Assembly: GCA_963575745.1 (NCBI GenBank)
Contig: CAUYUJ010015745.1
Coordinates: forward strand, 60,001-124,000
From: Prorocentrum cordatum
Taxonomy: Eukaryota; Sar; Dinophyceae; Prorocentrales; Prorocentraceae
Length of the DNA stretch: 64,000 nt
Direction of reading: 5' to 3'
The notes beneath the pieces are model-generated. The model was not told the origin of the DNA. It did no database searches and saw only the letters and a list, made by a program, of their open reading frames with translations. The stretch's first letter is position 1; each line of letters begins with the position of its first letter. A program made the translations under genes and the position numbers. Positions 44,202 through 53,598 of this stretch are shown here, piece by piece.

Positions 44202-44672
44202 CGCCGCGGGGGCTGCTGGGGGGATCTGCTGGCCAGAAGGAGTCCTGAGAGATCCTGGCGTGGATTTGTTTTGCTTCACGACGGGCGTTTTCGCTCGTTC
44301 TCGGGCCCCGGGACCCTCACAGGTCGATCCGGCTCGAAAAATGACACAGAGAGATGGGGTCCAGAGCTCCAGTCGCGATGGTTCACGATGCTGGTTTTGT
44401 TCGCAACGTCGGATCTCAGGAAATGCCCTAGGTTATATCTGTCCGATCCTAAACTATACACGGGCCACACGGGCCCTAGGTGGTTTGGGGCGATGAGATA
44501 ACTCCGCTAAGTGGGCTCCGCCTACGCTGCCCGGATATGTACGCCCGTAAGCCGCTTGGAGCATGTGCCACCCACTCATAAGCTAGGTTCAGCCGGACAC
44601 ATCCGACCTTGGCATCCAGTCCTAGCCCCCGTGCATCCCTTCAGCAACCCCCGCGGCGGTCCACGTAGGCCT
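44202..44672. mobile_element. Repeat E, copy 2
   Basis: CTTGGATCGCCGCGGGGGCT at the left and CAACCCCCGCGGCGGTCCACG at the right. AAGTGGGCTCCGCCTACG and TGAGATAACTCCGC are internal. A repeat-C-like 3' half (GATCCGGCTCGAAAAATGAC) is included at 44290-44345. Confidence 0.65.
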
Positions 44673-44689
44673 CGCAGATGGGGTCGGAG

Positions 44690-44815
44690 TAGAGTCCCAG
44701 ACCCCCATCGCGTCGTGGAGAGGTCTGGCGACTGGAGGTGTTTCGCTATCTTCAGCCTCCGGGGCCCTCACTGGACCCCGAAACCGTCAGAAAACTCGGG
44801 GATGGACAGACCTCC
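44690..44815 (-). mobile_element. Repeat C, copy 4 (reverse)
   Basis: CCAGACCCCCATCGCGTCGTG, CAGCCTCCGGGGCCCTCACTGG and AAACTCGGGGATGG occur in repeat C order on the reverse strand. Confidence 0.65.
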
Positions 44816-44989
44816 CTTTAGCAAACCGTGGTTTAGTGAAAACGACCCTGGGCCCAAACCTGGCGGGCGCAAGCCTGGAAAATAACGGCCGCGGCGCAGT
44901 CTCGAGAACCGAAAAAGGACAATTCACTAATCGACGTGTCAGGGTGGGAGGTCTGTCCGCCCCCGAAGAACGACCCACCACATCCGGGA

Positions 44990-45240
44990 GGAGGAGGAGA
45001 AGGAGGAGGAGAAGGAGGAGGAGGAGGAGAACAAGGAGGAGGAGGAGGAGTTGGAGGAGGAGGAGGAGGAGGAGGAGGAGGAACGCCCTCGAGTGCCACG
45101 ACGAAAAACTGGTCCTCCTGGGGGGGGGTCCAGACCTCCGGGGGCCGACGCTGCGAACGACAAAGACGGCGTCGGGGGTCTGGGGAGACAGAACAGAGAC
45201 CCTTCAAGACCATGGGACCCTCCGCTGGCCAAAACACCCC
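44990..45240. mobile_element. GGA array joined to repeat C, copy 5 (reverse)
   Basis: A GGA array (44990-45082) runs straight into ACGACGAAAAACTGGTCCTCC, GTCCAGACCTCCGGGGGCCG and GGCGTCGGGGGTCTGGGG, the terminal part of repeat C. The array sits where the element's other half should be. Confidence 0.6.
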
Positions 45241-45466
45241 AAACTTTTTTTTTGACATCCACGTCAACACCTCCACATCCTCGGGTGAGAACCGAGGTCC
45301 AGAGCCAGCAGCGGAGGGGGATGCTGGCTCCCAAAAACACCCCAAACCATAATCTACTACTCGACGGCGTACCCTCCCCCAGGACGTACAAGAACAGCCA
45401 GCAGGCACGAAGAACAGTAGGGCACCCTCCCCGAGCCGACCTCGACCGTAGACCTCGGTCCGACAA

Positions 45467-45690
45467 TGGATGGGGTCGGAGGATCGCGCCGCATCACCGA
45501 TGCATCGGCGATGCATCGGCGATGCGGCTCGATGTGGAGCCCGATGCCTGTATGGAGGAGGCGCAATGACAAGGACAAGAAGATGTGGGCGAGCATCGCC
45601 GATTCATCGGCCGATGCATCGGCGACTAATCGGCGCGATGCATCGGCGCCGCATCGGCGATGCATCGGCGATGCGCCTTCATCTCCTCGT
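45467..45690. mobile_element. Repeat A, copy 5 (3' end lost)
   Basis: GGATGGGGTCGGAGGATCGCG starts it, followed by an expanded GATGCATCGGCGATGC core. The closing CGACCCCATC arm is missing. Confidence 0.75.
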
Positions 45691-45869
45691 ATGGGGGCAA
45701 AGACAGGAAGAGGAAGGCGCTGTGGGTATGGGTGCGGGCTGTCGGACCCCCGACGGGGGCTCCCACGCCCCAGCAGGCCGCACCGTAGGTCCCAAGACTG
45801 GGTCCGCGGGAGGAGGCGTGGGGTGTCCGCCCCGCATGGCTCTCCCGAAGCGGGGTCGGCCAGAGGGGA

Positions 45870-46020
45870 ATCAATGGTGGACTTGTTTTCCACCGCCACC
45901 ACCAAAAGTAGGAGGGGGTGGGGGTACCCCTCCTCCTCCTCCTCCTCCACCTCCTCATCCTCCACCTCCTTCCCCCCTCCAACTTCTGGTGGTGGTGGTG
46001 GTGGAAAACAGGCCCATCAT
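45870..46020. mobile_element. Repeat Q, copy 2
   Basis: AATGGTGGACTTGTTTTCCACC and, from the right on the other strand, AATGATGGGCCTGTTTTCCACC enclose CCACCACCA/TGGTGGTGG and a CTC array, as at 33386-33593. Confidence 0.75.
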
Positions 46021-46194
46021 TCAGAGGAGACTGGCTGACACTGGTTCGCGCTGACCCCCACTTGTTTGGAAGAAGAAGACCCTCCACCTCCGCGGAAGGT
46101 GCGGAAAAACTCATCGAAACTTTATGGAAACCTCATGCAATTCAAAGAAACCCACATAGATCAGATCGAAAAAGGATCGGAAAGTTAGGGCGGA

Positions 46195-46389
46195 AGGTCG
46201 GGAAAAATGAGGGGGAGAAGAAGCGGCATCGACATAAACGGTCGACGGTCTGGCAAAGTTCTTGGATCTGCGCTGGACAGCCCGCGCCAGGGACGGCGCC
46301 GGAGGCGCCGCCAGAGGGACCAGGCGCAGATCCAAGAACTCCGCGCGGACCGTCGAAAGTGCATGTCTATGAGGTCTGTTCTTCCCCGA
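46195..46389. mobile_element. Repeat D, copy (complete hairpin)
   Basis: AGAAGCGGCATCGACATAAAC, GGTCTGGCAAAGTTCTTGGATC and TGCGCTGGACAGCCCGCGCC on one side; the complement (GGACCAGGCGCAGATCCAAG, CGCGCGGACCGTCGAAAG, GCATGTCTATG) on the other. The loop GGCGCCGGAGGCGCCG is itself palindromic. Confidence 0.8.
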
Positions 46390-46990
46390 TCATCGCGCGC
46401 ACCCCAGCGAGGCATGTGGGCGCAGGCCTCCCGGCCCTGAGGGGGCGCCGCCGCGGGCGGCGGCGGCGACGATAGAAGAAGAAAGAACGGCATGCGCATA
46501 AACTTTTGGCGCGCCGCGCGGATTTCTCGGATCTGCGCTGGACCCCCCCCCCCCTCACTGGCGCGCGGAGCGCGCCAGGGGCGGCGCCGGAGGCGCCGCC
46601 GGGGGAGGCCCAGCGCGGATCCGAGGAGGAGGAGGAGGAGGAGGAGGATGGAGGAGGAGGATGGAGGAGGAGAGGAGGAGAGGGAGGAGGAGGAGAGGAG
46701 GAGAGGAGGATGAGGAGGAGGAGGAGGAGGGAGGATGGAGGAGGAGGAGGAGGAGGAGGAGGAGGAGGAGGAGGAGCGCCACGGAGCGCCAACAGCTCAT
46801 GTTCGTGCCCCTGTTTCTCCTCCGAGACGAGGGCGACGCAGGCCCCCTCCGCGCACAGCAGCAGCACCCACAGGCGCCAGGGGGCGCCCAGCACGGCCGC
46901 GGCCCACGAGGCCAGGGCCACGCCGCAGGCGGCGTGCACCAGGGCGCGCAGCTCGCCCGCGCCCGCGCCCATGGCCGGCGGGGCGGCCAC
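46390..46990 (-). CDS. Two putative exons of an unknown membrane protein
   Basis: On the minus strand, residues such as GELRALVHAACGVALASWAA and APWRLWVLLLCAEGACVALV (about 46975-46826) look like two membrane segments. A repeat D element then interrupts the frame inside a TCGTC direct repeat (GACGA on plus at 46468-46472 and 46826-46830). Exact removal joins the frame to about 25 more residues ending at TGA 46390-46392. No GT/GC/GA-AG pair fits the exact junction. The 5' end is unknown and no family is recognised. Confidence 0.4.
46468..46830. mobile_element. Repeat D with expanded GGA core in a TCGTC target duplication
   Basis: Arms GAACGGCATGCGCATAAAC plus TTTTGGCGCGCCGCGCGG and, at the right, GGAGCGCCAACAGCTCATG. 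The centre holds TGGCGCGCGGAGCGCGCC and GGCGGCGCCGGAGGCGCCGCC, then a GGA array (46622-46776) in place of most of the second arm. GACGA flanks both ends. Confidence 0.75.
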
Positions 46991-47086
46991 GGCCTGGGCA
47001 GGGCGCCCTGTCGGCAGGAGCGCCAGGGCTACGGAGCCTGGCCTGGGGAGAAGGCGAGGAGGGGCCCGCGAGGCCTGGCCTGGAGA

Positions 47087-47280
47087 TCCAGACCCCCTCG
47101 CGTCTTCAGAAACAAATCGCGACGGGAGGTTCGTCGCCAGTTTCGGCCTCCGCGGGCCCTCACTGGTCCTCGGGAGCGTCAAAGATCAACTCTGGATCAA
47201 AAACTGGTCCCGGGGAGAGAGCCCAGACCTCTGGGGGTCGACGCTGTGAACAAAATCACAACGTCGGGGGCCTGGGGGCG
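47087..47280 (-). mobile_element. Repeat C, copy 6 (reverse)
   Basis: CCAGACCCCCTCGCGTCTTC, TTTCGGCCTCCGCGGGCCCTC, AAAAACTGGTCCCGGGGAG, ACCTCTGGGGGTCGACGCTG and AAAATCACAACGTCGGGGG. One of the most complete copies. Confidence 0.8.
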
Positions 47281-47355
47281 CGCTACGCCCTCGGAGATCT
47301 ATACTGACACGGGGGGAATCCAAACCCGGGCCGGTCCGTCCTTGCAGGATCCTGC

Positions 47356-47571
47356 AGATGGGGTTCCTAGATGAGGTTCGAGTAGATGGGGTCGAAGGAC
47401 CGCGCCGCATCGCGCCGATGAATCGCCGATATATCGGCGACGTGGGCGATGCATCGACGACGTCGGCGTGAGACAAATCGGGCTCCACATCGAGCCACAT
47501 CGCCAATGCATCGGCGATGCGGCGCGATCCTCCGACCCCATCTACTTGGACCATCTGGAAGGCCTAGCCCG
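47356..47571. mobile_element. Repeat A, copy 6, inserted between GGATCCTGCAG blocks
   Basis: TTCCTAGATGAGGTTCGAGT and GACCATCTGGAAGGCCTAG ends enclose GGACCGCGCCGCATCG and a GATGCATCGGCG core. It interrupts sequence (CTTGCAGGATCCTGCAG before, GACCCTGGCTCTGCAAG after) that is contiguous near 43330-43400. Confidence 0.8.
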
Positions 47572-47578
47572 GGTCAGT

Positions 47579-47890
47579 GCGACCCTGGCTCTGCAAGATC
47601 TGGCGCTCTGGCTGACCCCCGCTCGCACTGACCCCTGTCTCTTGAGCCCCGACTCCCGCCTGCAGGCCCCCGACGTCGTGATTTTTGTTCGCAGCGTAGA
47701 CCCCCAGAGGTCTGCGTCTGGACCCCTTCCCCGAGACCAGTATTTTTCATCCCGAGGCGCTTTTTGAAGGTCCCAAGGCCCGGTCAGGGCCCCCGGAAGC
47801 CGAAAACAGCAAAGAAACAAAACCCTCCCGTCGTAAAATGTTTCACCTTCCGCTCTGACTGACGTCCGTCCCCGAGATCCGACGTTGCGA
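47579..47890 (+). mobile_element. Repeat C composite, copy 7
   Basis: Same composite as 43370-43690, including GCCCCCGACGTCGTGATTTT, CCAGAGGTCTGCG, GGGCCCCCGGAAGCCGAAAA and AAATGTTTCACCTTCCGCTC. Confidence 0.8.
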
Positions 47891-48435
47891 AACAAATCCC
47901 GACATCGCAAAAAGCACGACCAGAGTCCCGGACCCCATCTTTCTGTACTCCAGATTTCGTAATAAAAGGGAGGGGGTCTCATTTCGGGGGGGGGTCTCTT
48001 CCAGGCTATCTTGGAGGGCCTGGGGGGGTCTGGGGACGATGTTTTGGAGGGTTCTCCCACGGGGGGGGTCTGAGATGGCCTGTCTTGGAGGGTCCAGACC
48101 CCCTCCCTTTTATTACGAAGTCTGGAGTATCATTTTTCGAGCCGGATCGATCTGTGAGGGTCCTGGGACCCGGAACGGAGCCAAAACGCCCGCTCTGAAA
48201 GAATTGCAACGGCAGGATCTCAGGCGCTCGTCTTGACCCCCGCCTCGTGAGCCCCCACGGGGGCTCTCCGGCGGCACGCCCCGACGCGTGGGATTTTGTG
48301 CACAGCGCGAGGGGGCCCGGGCGGGGGCCAGGCCCCGGGGGGCCTGGGCATGGCCTGCGAGAGGCAGGCGCCGGCGGGCGTGTTCCTGGCCAGGCGGGGC
48401 GGGCTCTGGGGCTACACGCAGTGGGGAAGGCCCGC
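47891..48435. other. Inverted pair of AGGGAGGGGGTC blocks and an exon-like segment
   Basis: TTTCGTAATAAAAGGGAGGGGGTC at about 47956 and its complement at about 48098 (CCCCCTCCCTTTTATTACGAA) form a hairpin element. At about 48300-48430 a plus frame (residues such as GMACERQAPAGVFLARRGGL) sits between repeats and could be an exon. Unassigned. Confidence 0.35.
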
Positions 48436-48745
48436 ACGTGGATCGCCGCGGTGGTTGCCGAGGGGATGGGCCAGAAGCGGATGCCAGAAGGTGGGCTTGC
48501 TTCTGGCCTCACCCAGCCTATTACAAGTCGGCTACACGTGCCCGAAACATGTGGCTCGGGATGATGAGGTAGCTCCGCTCAGTGGGCTCCGCCCACTTGA
48601 CCCAGATATGTGCGTCCTTACGCAACTCAGGGCACGTGCAACCCAACTCTGAGTTGGGTCAGGCCAGATCGAACTAGAACCCACCTTGGCATCCACTTGC
48701 ATCCCCCTATCATCTCAGAACCCCCCGCGGCGATCCAAGTGGAGT
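48436..48745. mobile_element. Repeat E, copy 3 (complete palindrome)
   Basis: CACGTGGATCGCCGCGGTGG and, from the right on the other strand, CACTTGGATCGCCGCGGGGG, with AGTGGGCTCCGCCCACT at the centre and AAGGTGGG/CCCACCTT in the arms. Confidence 0.8.
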
Positions 48746-49049
48746 GTCAAGCCCAGCTCCCCTCGCTCTGTGAAAAAATGTGGGATCCAAAACCCGGGTA
48801 GCGGAGCGCCAGAAGGCCTTCCAAAGGCCTGGGGGAGGACTCTGTTGAAAGCTCTTGGGAAGAGCTTCCGAAGAAGCTTCTGGAGAGCTTGTCGGCTCAC
48901 GCTTGGGAAGCAGTTAGAAAAGGCCTGCCGTGTGACACGCTTCAACTTCAAGCAACCTGCAGCGGCGCTGGAACACGGAAGCCAGAACGAGCTCTGGGGC
49001 CACCCTGCGGTTGGTTTCTGATCTGAAACCCTCCTAGCTCTCAGGAGAG

Positions 49050-49216
49050 CTATCCGGGAAAATCACGACGGGGGGGTTGCACAATTTTCGGCCTCCGCGG
49101 GCCCTCACCCAGCCTCGAGACCGTCAAAACACGACTCTGGATGAAAAACTGGTCCCAGGGAAGGGGTCCAGACATCTGGGGGTCAACGTTGTGAAAAAAA
49201 GCTACGGAGTCGGGCA
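49050..49216 (-). mobile_element. Repeat C, copy 8 (reverse)
   Basis: AAAATCACGACGGGGGGG, TTTTCGGCCTCCGCGGGCCC, AAAAACTGGTCCCAGGGAAG and GGTCAACGTTGTGAAAAAAA in repeat C order. Confidence 0.75.
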
Positions 49217-49454
49217 TCTGGGAAGCGAATCCACTCCAGGCCAAATGCTGGGGCCCCTCGGTCCGCACGGGCACTGTCTGGAGGAGTGATACCTGGTGGA
49301 CCTGGCGTGGTCCGATGTGTGTCTCAAGGAGGGGTGAATGTGCTTAGAGTGGGACGCTCTTGCGTAGACCTCGCAAGCATCTGACCAATACTGGAAACAA
49401 TAAGCAAAACTTCTTAAACTGGACTTGCGGTACGCGCCTCAACACAAATCCGAA

Positions 49455-50460
49455 TCACTCAGCTATGACGAACGCCACGGGCACATGCCATTGAAACTGT
49501 CGGGAACGGTGCTCTCGCGCACTGGCTACGCCTGCAGAAACCGGCCAGGGGCCATGCCGCATCCTGTTTCCGACTCCTACCGCAGTGAACATCATATCGG
49601 TGACGAGGATGCCACGGGTTGGAGGCGCGCACACGGGGGTGGGGGGAGGGGGGGAAGGCTTCTTAGAAAGAAGCAGGGCTGCTGCTAGAAACGCCTTCCC
49701 CCCCCCCCCTTGCCTCCCTCTGCGCGTGGCCGACTTCCGCGCAGCCGGCGACGGCACCGAGCAGCAGCCCGGGAGGAACTCGAGAAGCCGGCACCCCGGC
49801 GAGAGACACCGCCAGCTCGGCGGAGGGTCCCTCTCGCGCCCCCCCACCCCGGCTTGCTGCCCTCGGCCGGCGGGCCGGCGTCCCAGGGGCCCGCGGGGCG
49901 GGAGGAGGATCGGTGGCTGGTGCCGTGGGCCCAGGCCCCCCGACGTCGTGATTTTTGCACGGCGCCGACCCCTCGAGGCCTGCCCAGATGGTCTGGTACC
50001 GGAAATTTTCGGTAGCGATTTTGACGCACCCCGAATTTCGGTAGCGACCGGATCTTCGTTTGAGAGATTGAAATAGCGGATTTCAGAACGGTCTGATACC
50101 GATATTGGGCGCTACATTTCGGTATTTCGGTAGCGACCGATCTCTGCGGAGCGCTACCGGAAATTTTCGGTAGCGGACCATCAGGGTGGACCCCTTCCCC
50201 GGGACTGGCCGTTCACCCCGCGAGCCGTTCTGTGGACGGCCCCGCGGCCCGGCAAGGGTCCCCGGAGGCCGACGAGAACGACCAACCTCCCGCAGTGACT
50301 TCTGCGTCACGGCGCGAGGGGGCCTCGGGGACTCCTGCCGCAGCGAACCAAACACCGGCGACGAGGGCCACCAAGGAGAGCCTGGCCAGCCGGGCCGCCC
50401 GAGGGCCCGCCCGCCCGTGTACAGCGTACGACTGCAAGGCCCGGCCGCACGCGTCCAATT
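49455..50460 (-). CDS. Putative gene of unknown function, exons around repeats C and G
   Basis: Three minus-strand pieces look coding: about 50458-50318 (residues such as ARLSLVALVAGVWFAAAGVP, a likely membrane segment), about 49930-49722, and 49624-49455 ending in TGA (residues such as RGILVTDMMFTAVGVGNRMR). Repeat G at 49625-49726 separates the last two inside a CGCGC direct repeat. Removing 97 bases joins them in frame (GHA then PPTRGILV). The first junction, across repeat C copy 9, could not be resolved in a single frame. No family is recognised. Confidence 0.35.
49625..49726. mobile_element. Repeat G, copy 2, in a CGCGC target duplication
   Basis: GGGTGGGGGGAGGGGGGGAAGG-type arm, GCTTCTTAGAAAGAAGC hairpin, then CGCCTTCCCCCCCCCCCC. 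GCGCG on the plus strand at 49625-49629 and 49722-49726 flanks it. The spacing of 97 bases shifts the frame, so it must be spliced if the flanks are coding. Confidence 0.7.
49935..50340 (+). mobile_element. Repeat C, copy 9, split by a nested CGGTAGCG element
   Basis: CCCCCCGACGTCGTGATTTTTG to GGCCTGCCCA, then a break, then GGTGGACCCCTTCCCCGGGAC to GGCGCGAGGGGGCC. The break (about 49989-50180) is an element with ends GATGGTCTGGTACCGGAAAT and, from the right, TGATGGTCCGCTACCGAAAA, full of TTTCGGTAGCGAC repeats. Confidence 0.8.
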
Positions 50461-50594
50461 AAGGGGGCCGCGTGCGTGTGCCGAGGCCTCTCCTGGGCGC
50501 AGGGCCCGCCCGTCGGCCCGCCACGGGTCAGCCCGCCGGCCCGCCCGCCCCACTGCAGGCCCCGCCCAGCAGCAGCGCCTCTCGAGGGCAACGG

Positions 50595-50690
50595 ACCATG
50601 GCATAGACATAAAAACTCGGAGGTCCGAGCGGATTCCTCGGATCCGCGCTGGACAACCCCTGGCGGCGCCTCCTGCACCGTCATGTGAGT
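50595..50690. mobile_element. Repeat D, truncated copy
   Basis: CATAGACATAAAAACTCGG, GAGCGGATTCCTCGGATCCG, CGCTGGACAACCCC and TGGCGGCGCC match one arm and the loop start. The second arm is absent. Confidence 0.6.
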
Positions 50691-50870
50691 TTGCAGCTCA
50701 GAGTGCTGTGGCCAGGTGGGCTCGGCATCTGCGCAGCGTGCAACGGTGTGCTGGCCGCGTGCATTCCCAACCTCGAGGCCGACATCGAGGAGCAGCTGAG
50801 AAGACTCAAGCGTGTTGGCAAGAGCCCGGAAGCCGGGCCGCCCCACTTGTCAAACCAGCGGCGCGCAGGG
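50690..50870 (+). other. Exon-like segment after a repeat D fragment
   Basis: The plus frame reads residues such as GICAACNGVLAACIPNLEAD and IEEQLRRLKRVGK, a good exon candidate. The minus frame (residues such as LESSQLLLDVGLEVGNARGQ) is also open. No family recognised. Confidence 0.25.
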
Positions 50871-51058
50871 TCCTCAGTCCCCGCCTCCTTCCTTGTTTCC
50901 TCCCTCCCCTCCCCCCCCCTCTTTCCTTCCCTCCGCCCAATCAGTGTTTGAAGTCTGCTCACGTGGAGTTTCCATCTGGCCTCAAACGAGGACGCATTTG
51001 AAGTGCCCACCTGCACGGGAATTCAGTGTCCTACGCGCCCCCGGGTGTATGACTGCAT

Positions 51059-51071
51059 TGCTGTTGTTGTT

Positions 51072-51116
<45 letters not shown>

Positions 51117-51118
51117 GC
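51059..51118. repeat. GTT trinucleotide array
   Basis: Twenty GTT/TTG units with one ATT interruption. Confidence 0.95.
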
Positions 51119-51297
51119 GCAGGGCCCCCAGGCGCGAGCAGCAGATGCAAGCTCGATATGTTGCGACCGAGCGTACTTGTCGGTAGCGCAGCGTGCGAGC
51201 GTCGCACGCGGCAACCTCGGGCCGCCCCATACGCACGTCGGGCCGGGAGAGAAGGAATATACACAAATCGCCGCAGGGGTGGCCAAGAGGATGGCTG

Positions 51298-51647
51298 GGG
51301 GGGGGGGGGGCCGGGAGAGAGTGGGGGGGGGGAGAAAAGGGGGAGGTGGACAGGAGAGAGGGGGGGACAGGAGAGAGGGGGGAGGGGAGGGGAGAGGAGA
51401 AAGGGGGGGGGGAGGGACAGGAGAAAGGGGGGGGGGGACAGGAGAGGAGGGGGATTTGGGGGGGGGGGGGGGCGGGATCATCACCATCTCCATCACCATC
51501 ACCATCACCATCGTCACTTCACCACCAGCATCATCATCACCAGCATCAGCAGCAGCATCAGCAGCATCATCAGCATCATCATCATCACCACCACCACCAC
51601 CACCATCCTCCTCCTCCTCCTCCTCCTCCTCCTCCTCCTCCTCCTCC

Positions 51648-51683
<36 letters not shown>

Positions 51684-51690
51684 GGAGCGC
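51298..51690. repeat. G-rich purine tract then CAT and CTC arrays
   Basis: Poly-G/GGGGAGAG tract (51298-51472), then CAT/ATC (51478-51600), CTC (51605-51650) and CAT (51650-51685) arrays. The G-runs could form quadruplexes. Confidence 0.9.
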
Positions 51691-51731
51691 CCCGGATCGG
51701 CGGCACTGGCCAGAGGCCACTACAATATACA

Positions 51732-52027
51732 TAGATCGCCGCCAGGGTGGCTAAGAGGATGGTTAGGGGGATGCAAGTGGATGCTAAGGTGGGTTCTATC
51801 TGGCCTAACCCAACTTAGGAGTGGGTTGCACGTGCCCTAAGGGGCTCAAGGGCGTACAGATCTAGGCCCACTGGGCGGCGCCAACTTCGCGGAGTTGCCC
51901 CGTCATCCTAAGCCACATGGGGCACTGGTAACCGACTTGCAATTTTGGTTAAGCCAGGTAAACCAAACTTTAGCATCCACTTCTAGCCCCCATCCCCTTC
52001 ACAACCACCGCGGCGATCCAAGTGGCA
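51732..52027. mobile_element. Repeat E, copy 4
   Basis: CATAGATCGCCGCCAGGGTGG, AGTGGATGCTAAGGTGGG and CTGGCCTAACCCAACTT on the left; AGCATCCACTTCTAGCCCCC and ACCGCGGCGATCCAAGTGG on the right. Imperfect full-length palindrome. Confidence 0.8.
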
Positions 52028-52179
52028 CAGAGGAGGAGGATACCACAAAGAGGGGGGGCATAGCGAATCGGCTGCACGCAGCTGGCTCTCCTGGCACCTC
52101 CACGGCGCCGCGGACGGCCATGCATCGAGGGGGAGGCCTGGCAGCGGAGTTGCAACCGGCTGCGTGCAGCAAACGTCGC

Positions 52180-52371
52180 AACCCTCCTCCCCCTCCTCCT
52201 CCTCCTGCTCCTCCTGCTCCTCCTCCTCTCCTCCTCTTCCATCACCACCTGCTCCTCCTCCTCCTGCTGCTCCTCCCTCCTCCCCCCTCCCTCCTCCTCC
52301 TCCTCCTCCTCCTCCTCCAGCTCCTCCTCCTCCTCCTCCTCCTCCTCCTCCTCCTCCTCCTCCTCCCGGCA
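52180..52371. repeat. CTC array
   Basis: Pyrimidine array with a few GCT interruptions. Confidence 0.9.
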
Positions 52372-52389
52372 ACATGAAGGACTGGTCTT

Positions 52390-52540
52390 GAAGAGAAGGA
52401 GTCCTGGAAAGGTGTCGCCGCTTTCGGGGCCCATGGGGCCCTCCACGGGCCACAGCACCGTCGAACAACGACTCGGGACGAAGAGCTGGTCCCGGGGGAA
52501 GCCCGGCATACTGGAGCCCAATTCCCACAGGACTCCTTGG
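52390..52540 (-). mobile_element. Repeat C, copy 10 (reverse)
   Basis: GCCGCTTTCGGGGCCCATGGG, CACCGTCGAACAACGACTCGG and AGAGCTGGTCCCGGGGGAAG in repeat C order. Outer ends are missing. Confidence 0.65.
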
Positions 52541-52957
52541 CACGCCCGACAGTGGCACGGAGAAGGTGCGCACGATGCCCAAAACTGGCAGCGGTCTCCG
52601 TTGGGCAGGCGACCCGTCGTTGTCAAGTGGGCAACGCCCGCAGCGGCACCGGCAGCGAATCCTACTCAAGTAGGGCAGGGACAGCCGTCAGTCCTGGTCC
52701 ACTTTCTCCCCGTAATTACCCATCTCCATCGTACCATGACCCTTTCCTTCATGGCGCCCCCCCGTTCCCGTTCCTTGGGGAGCAAGTGGGCACCCCCCTC
52801 CCCACCTGGCCACCCCTCCCCAGGGGAAGGGGACGGGTGGAAATGGGGTATGCCTGTTGTCGTCGCTTCTGCGAGCCATCCTCACAATTGGTCTCGGAAC
52901 TCTCTGGCCCGTAGCGGTAAACGGGGGCACGTGGAAGCGGAAGCGCTTTTCGGGCGC

Positions 52958-53136
52958 ACACTGACATGGATTACAAATCCTTGGATCTGGCGTGTGGGCG
53001 CCAGATTCATGGATTGGCTAGACCACCCCCGGAAACACGAAGCCTGTGCCGCCTCCTTTGGCGACGGAGCGCGTAGATACTGCATAGAAGCGAGACCCGT
53101 CACCTATTCACGCCCCCGAACCAACGATTGCGTCTA
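52958..53136. mobile_element. Repeat M, copy 2
   Basis: GACATGGATTACAAATCCTTGG, CAGATTCATGGATTGG and ATTCACGCCCCCGAACC follow the block order of 39755-39935. Confidence 0.55.
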
Positions 53137-53157
53137 CTCTGGCCGTGCCCGACGACT

Positions 53158-53342
53158 AGAGGCCTCCTGGATGGGGTCGGAGCAGATGGGGTCGGAGGAT
53201 CGCGCCGCATCGTCGACGTCGGCGATGCATCGGCGACGTCGACGTGACGCAAATCGGGCTCCACATCGAGCCGCATCGGCGATGCATCGGCGATGCGGCG
53301 CGATCCCCAGACCCCATCTGCTCCGACCCCATTTGGGCGGCT
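53158..53342. mobile_element. Repeat A, copy 7
   Basis: AGAGGCCTCCTGGATGGGGTC and GACCCCATTTGGGCGGCTTG ends, GGATCGCGCCGCATCG arm and GATGCATCGGCGACG core. The shortest complete copy. Confidence 0.85.
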
Positions 53343-53423
53343 TGGATCTCTTTGACAAACGACCCCCCTGCCCATCACCCAATCCGAGCAGCACTGGGGC
53401 CGGCGGGCGGGGGCAAAGCCAGA

Positions 53424-53598
53424 TACAGTAGGATCTCGACCACAAGAAACCTTCCACAAGAAACCCGACCCTGGGACCCTGGGAGGTTCGTTGCTTTTTG
53501 GTGTGGGAATGGCACGCTTTCCATCGCAAAACCATCGGAACCCAAGAAACCCAGAGCACCCTGGAGGCAAGCAGGATGTTTCTGCGGGCGATACTTCT
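53424..53598 (+). mobile_element. Repeat H, copy 3
   Basis: ATACAGTAGGATCTCGACCAC, AAGAAACCTTCCACAAG, CCATCGGAACCCAAGAAACC and GCAAGCAGGATGTTTCTGCGG, as at 12719 and 42716. Confidence 0.8.
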
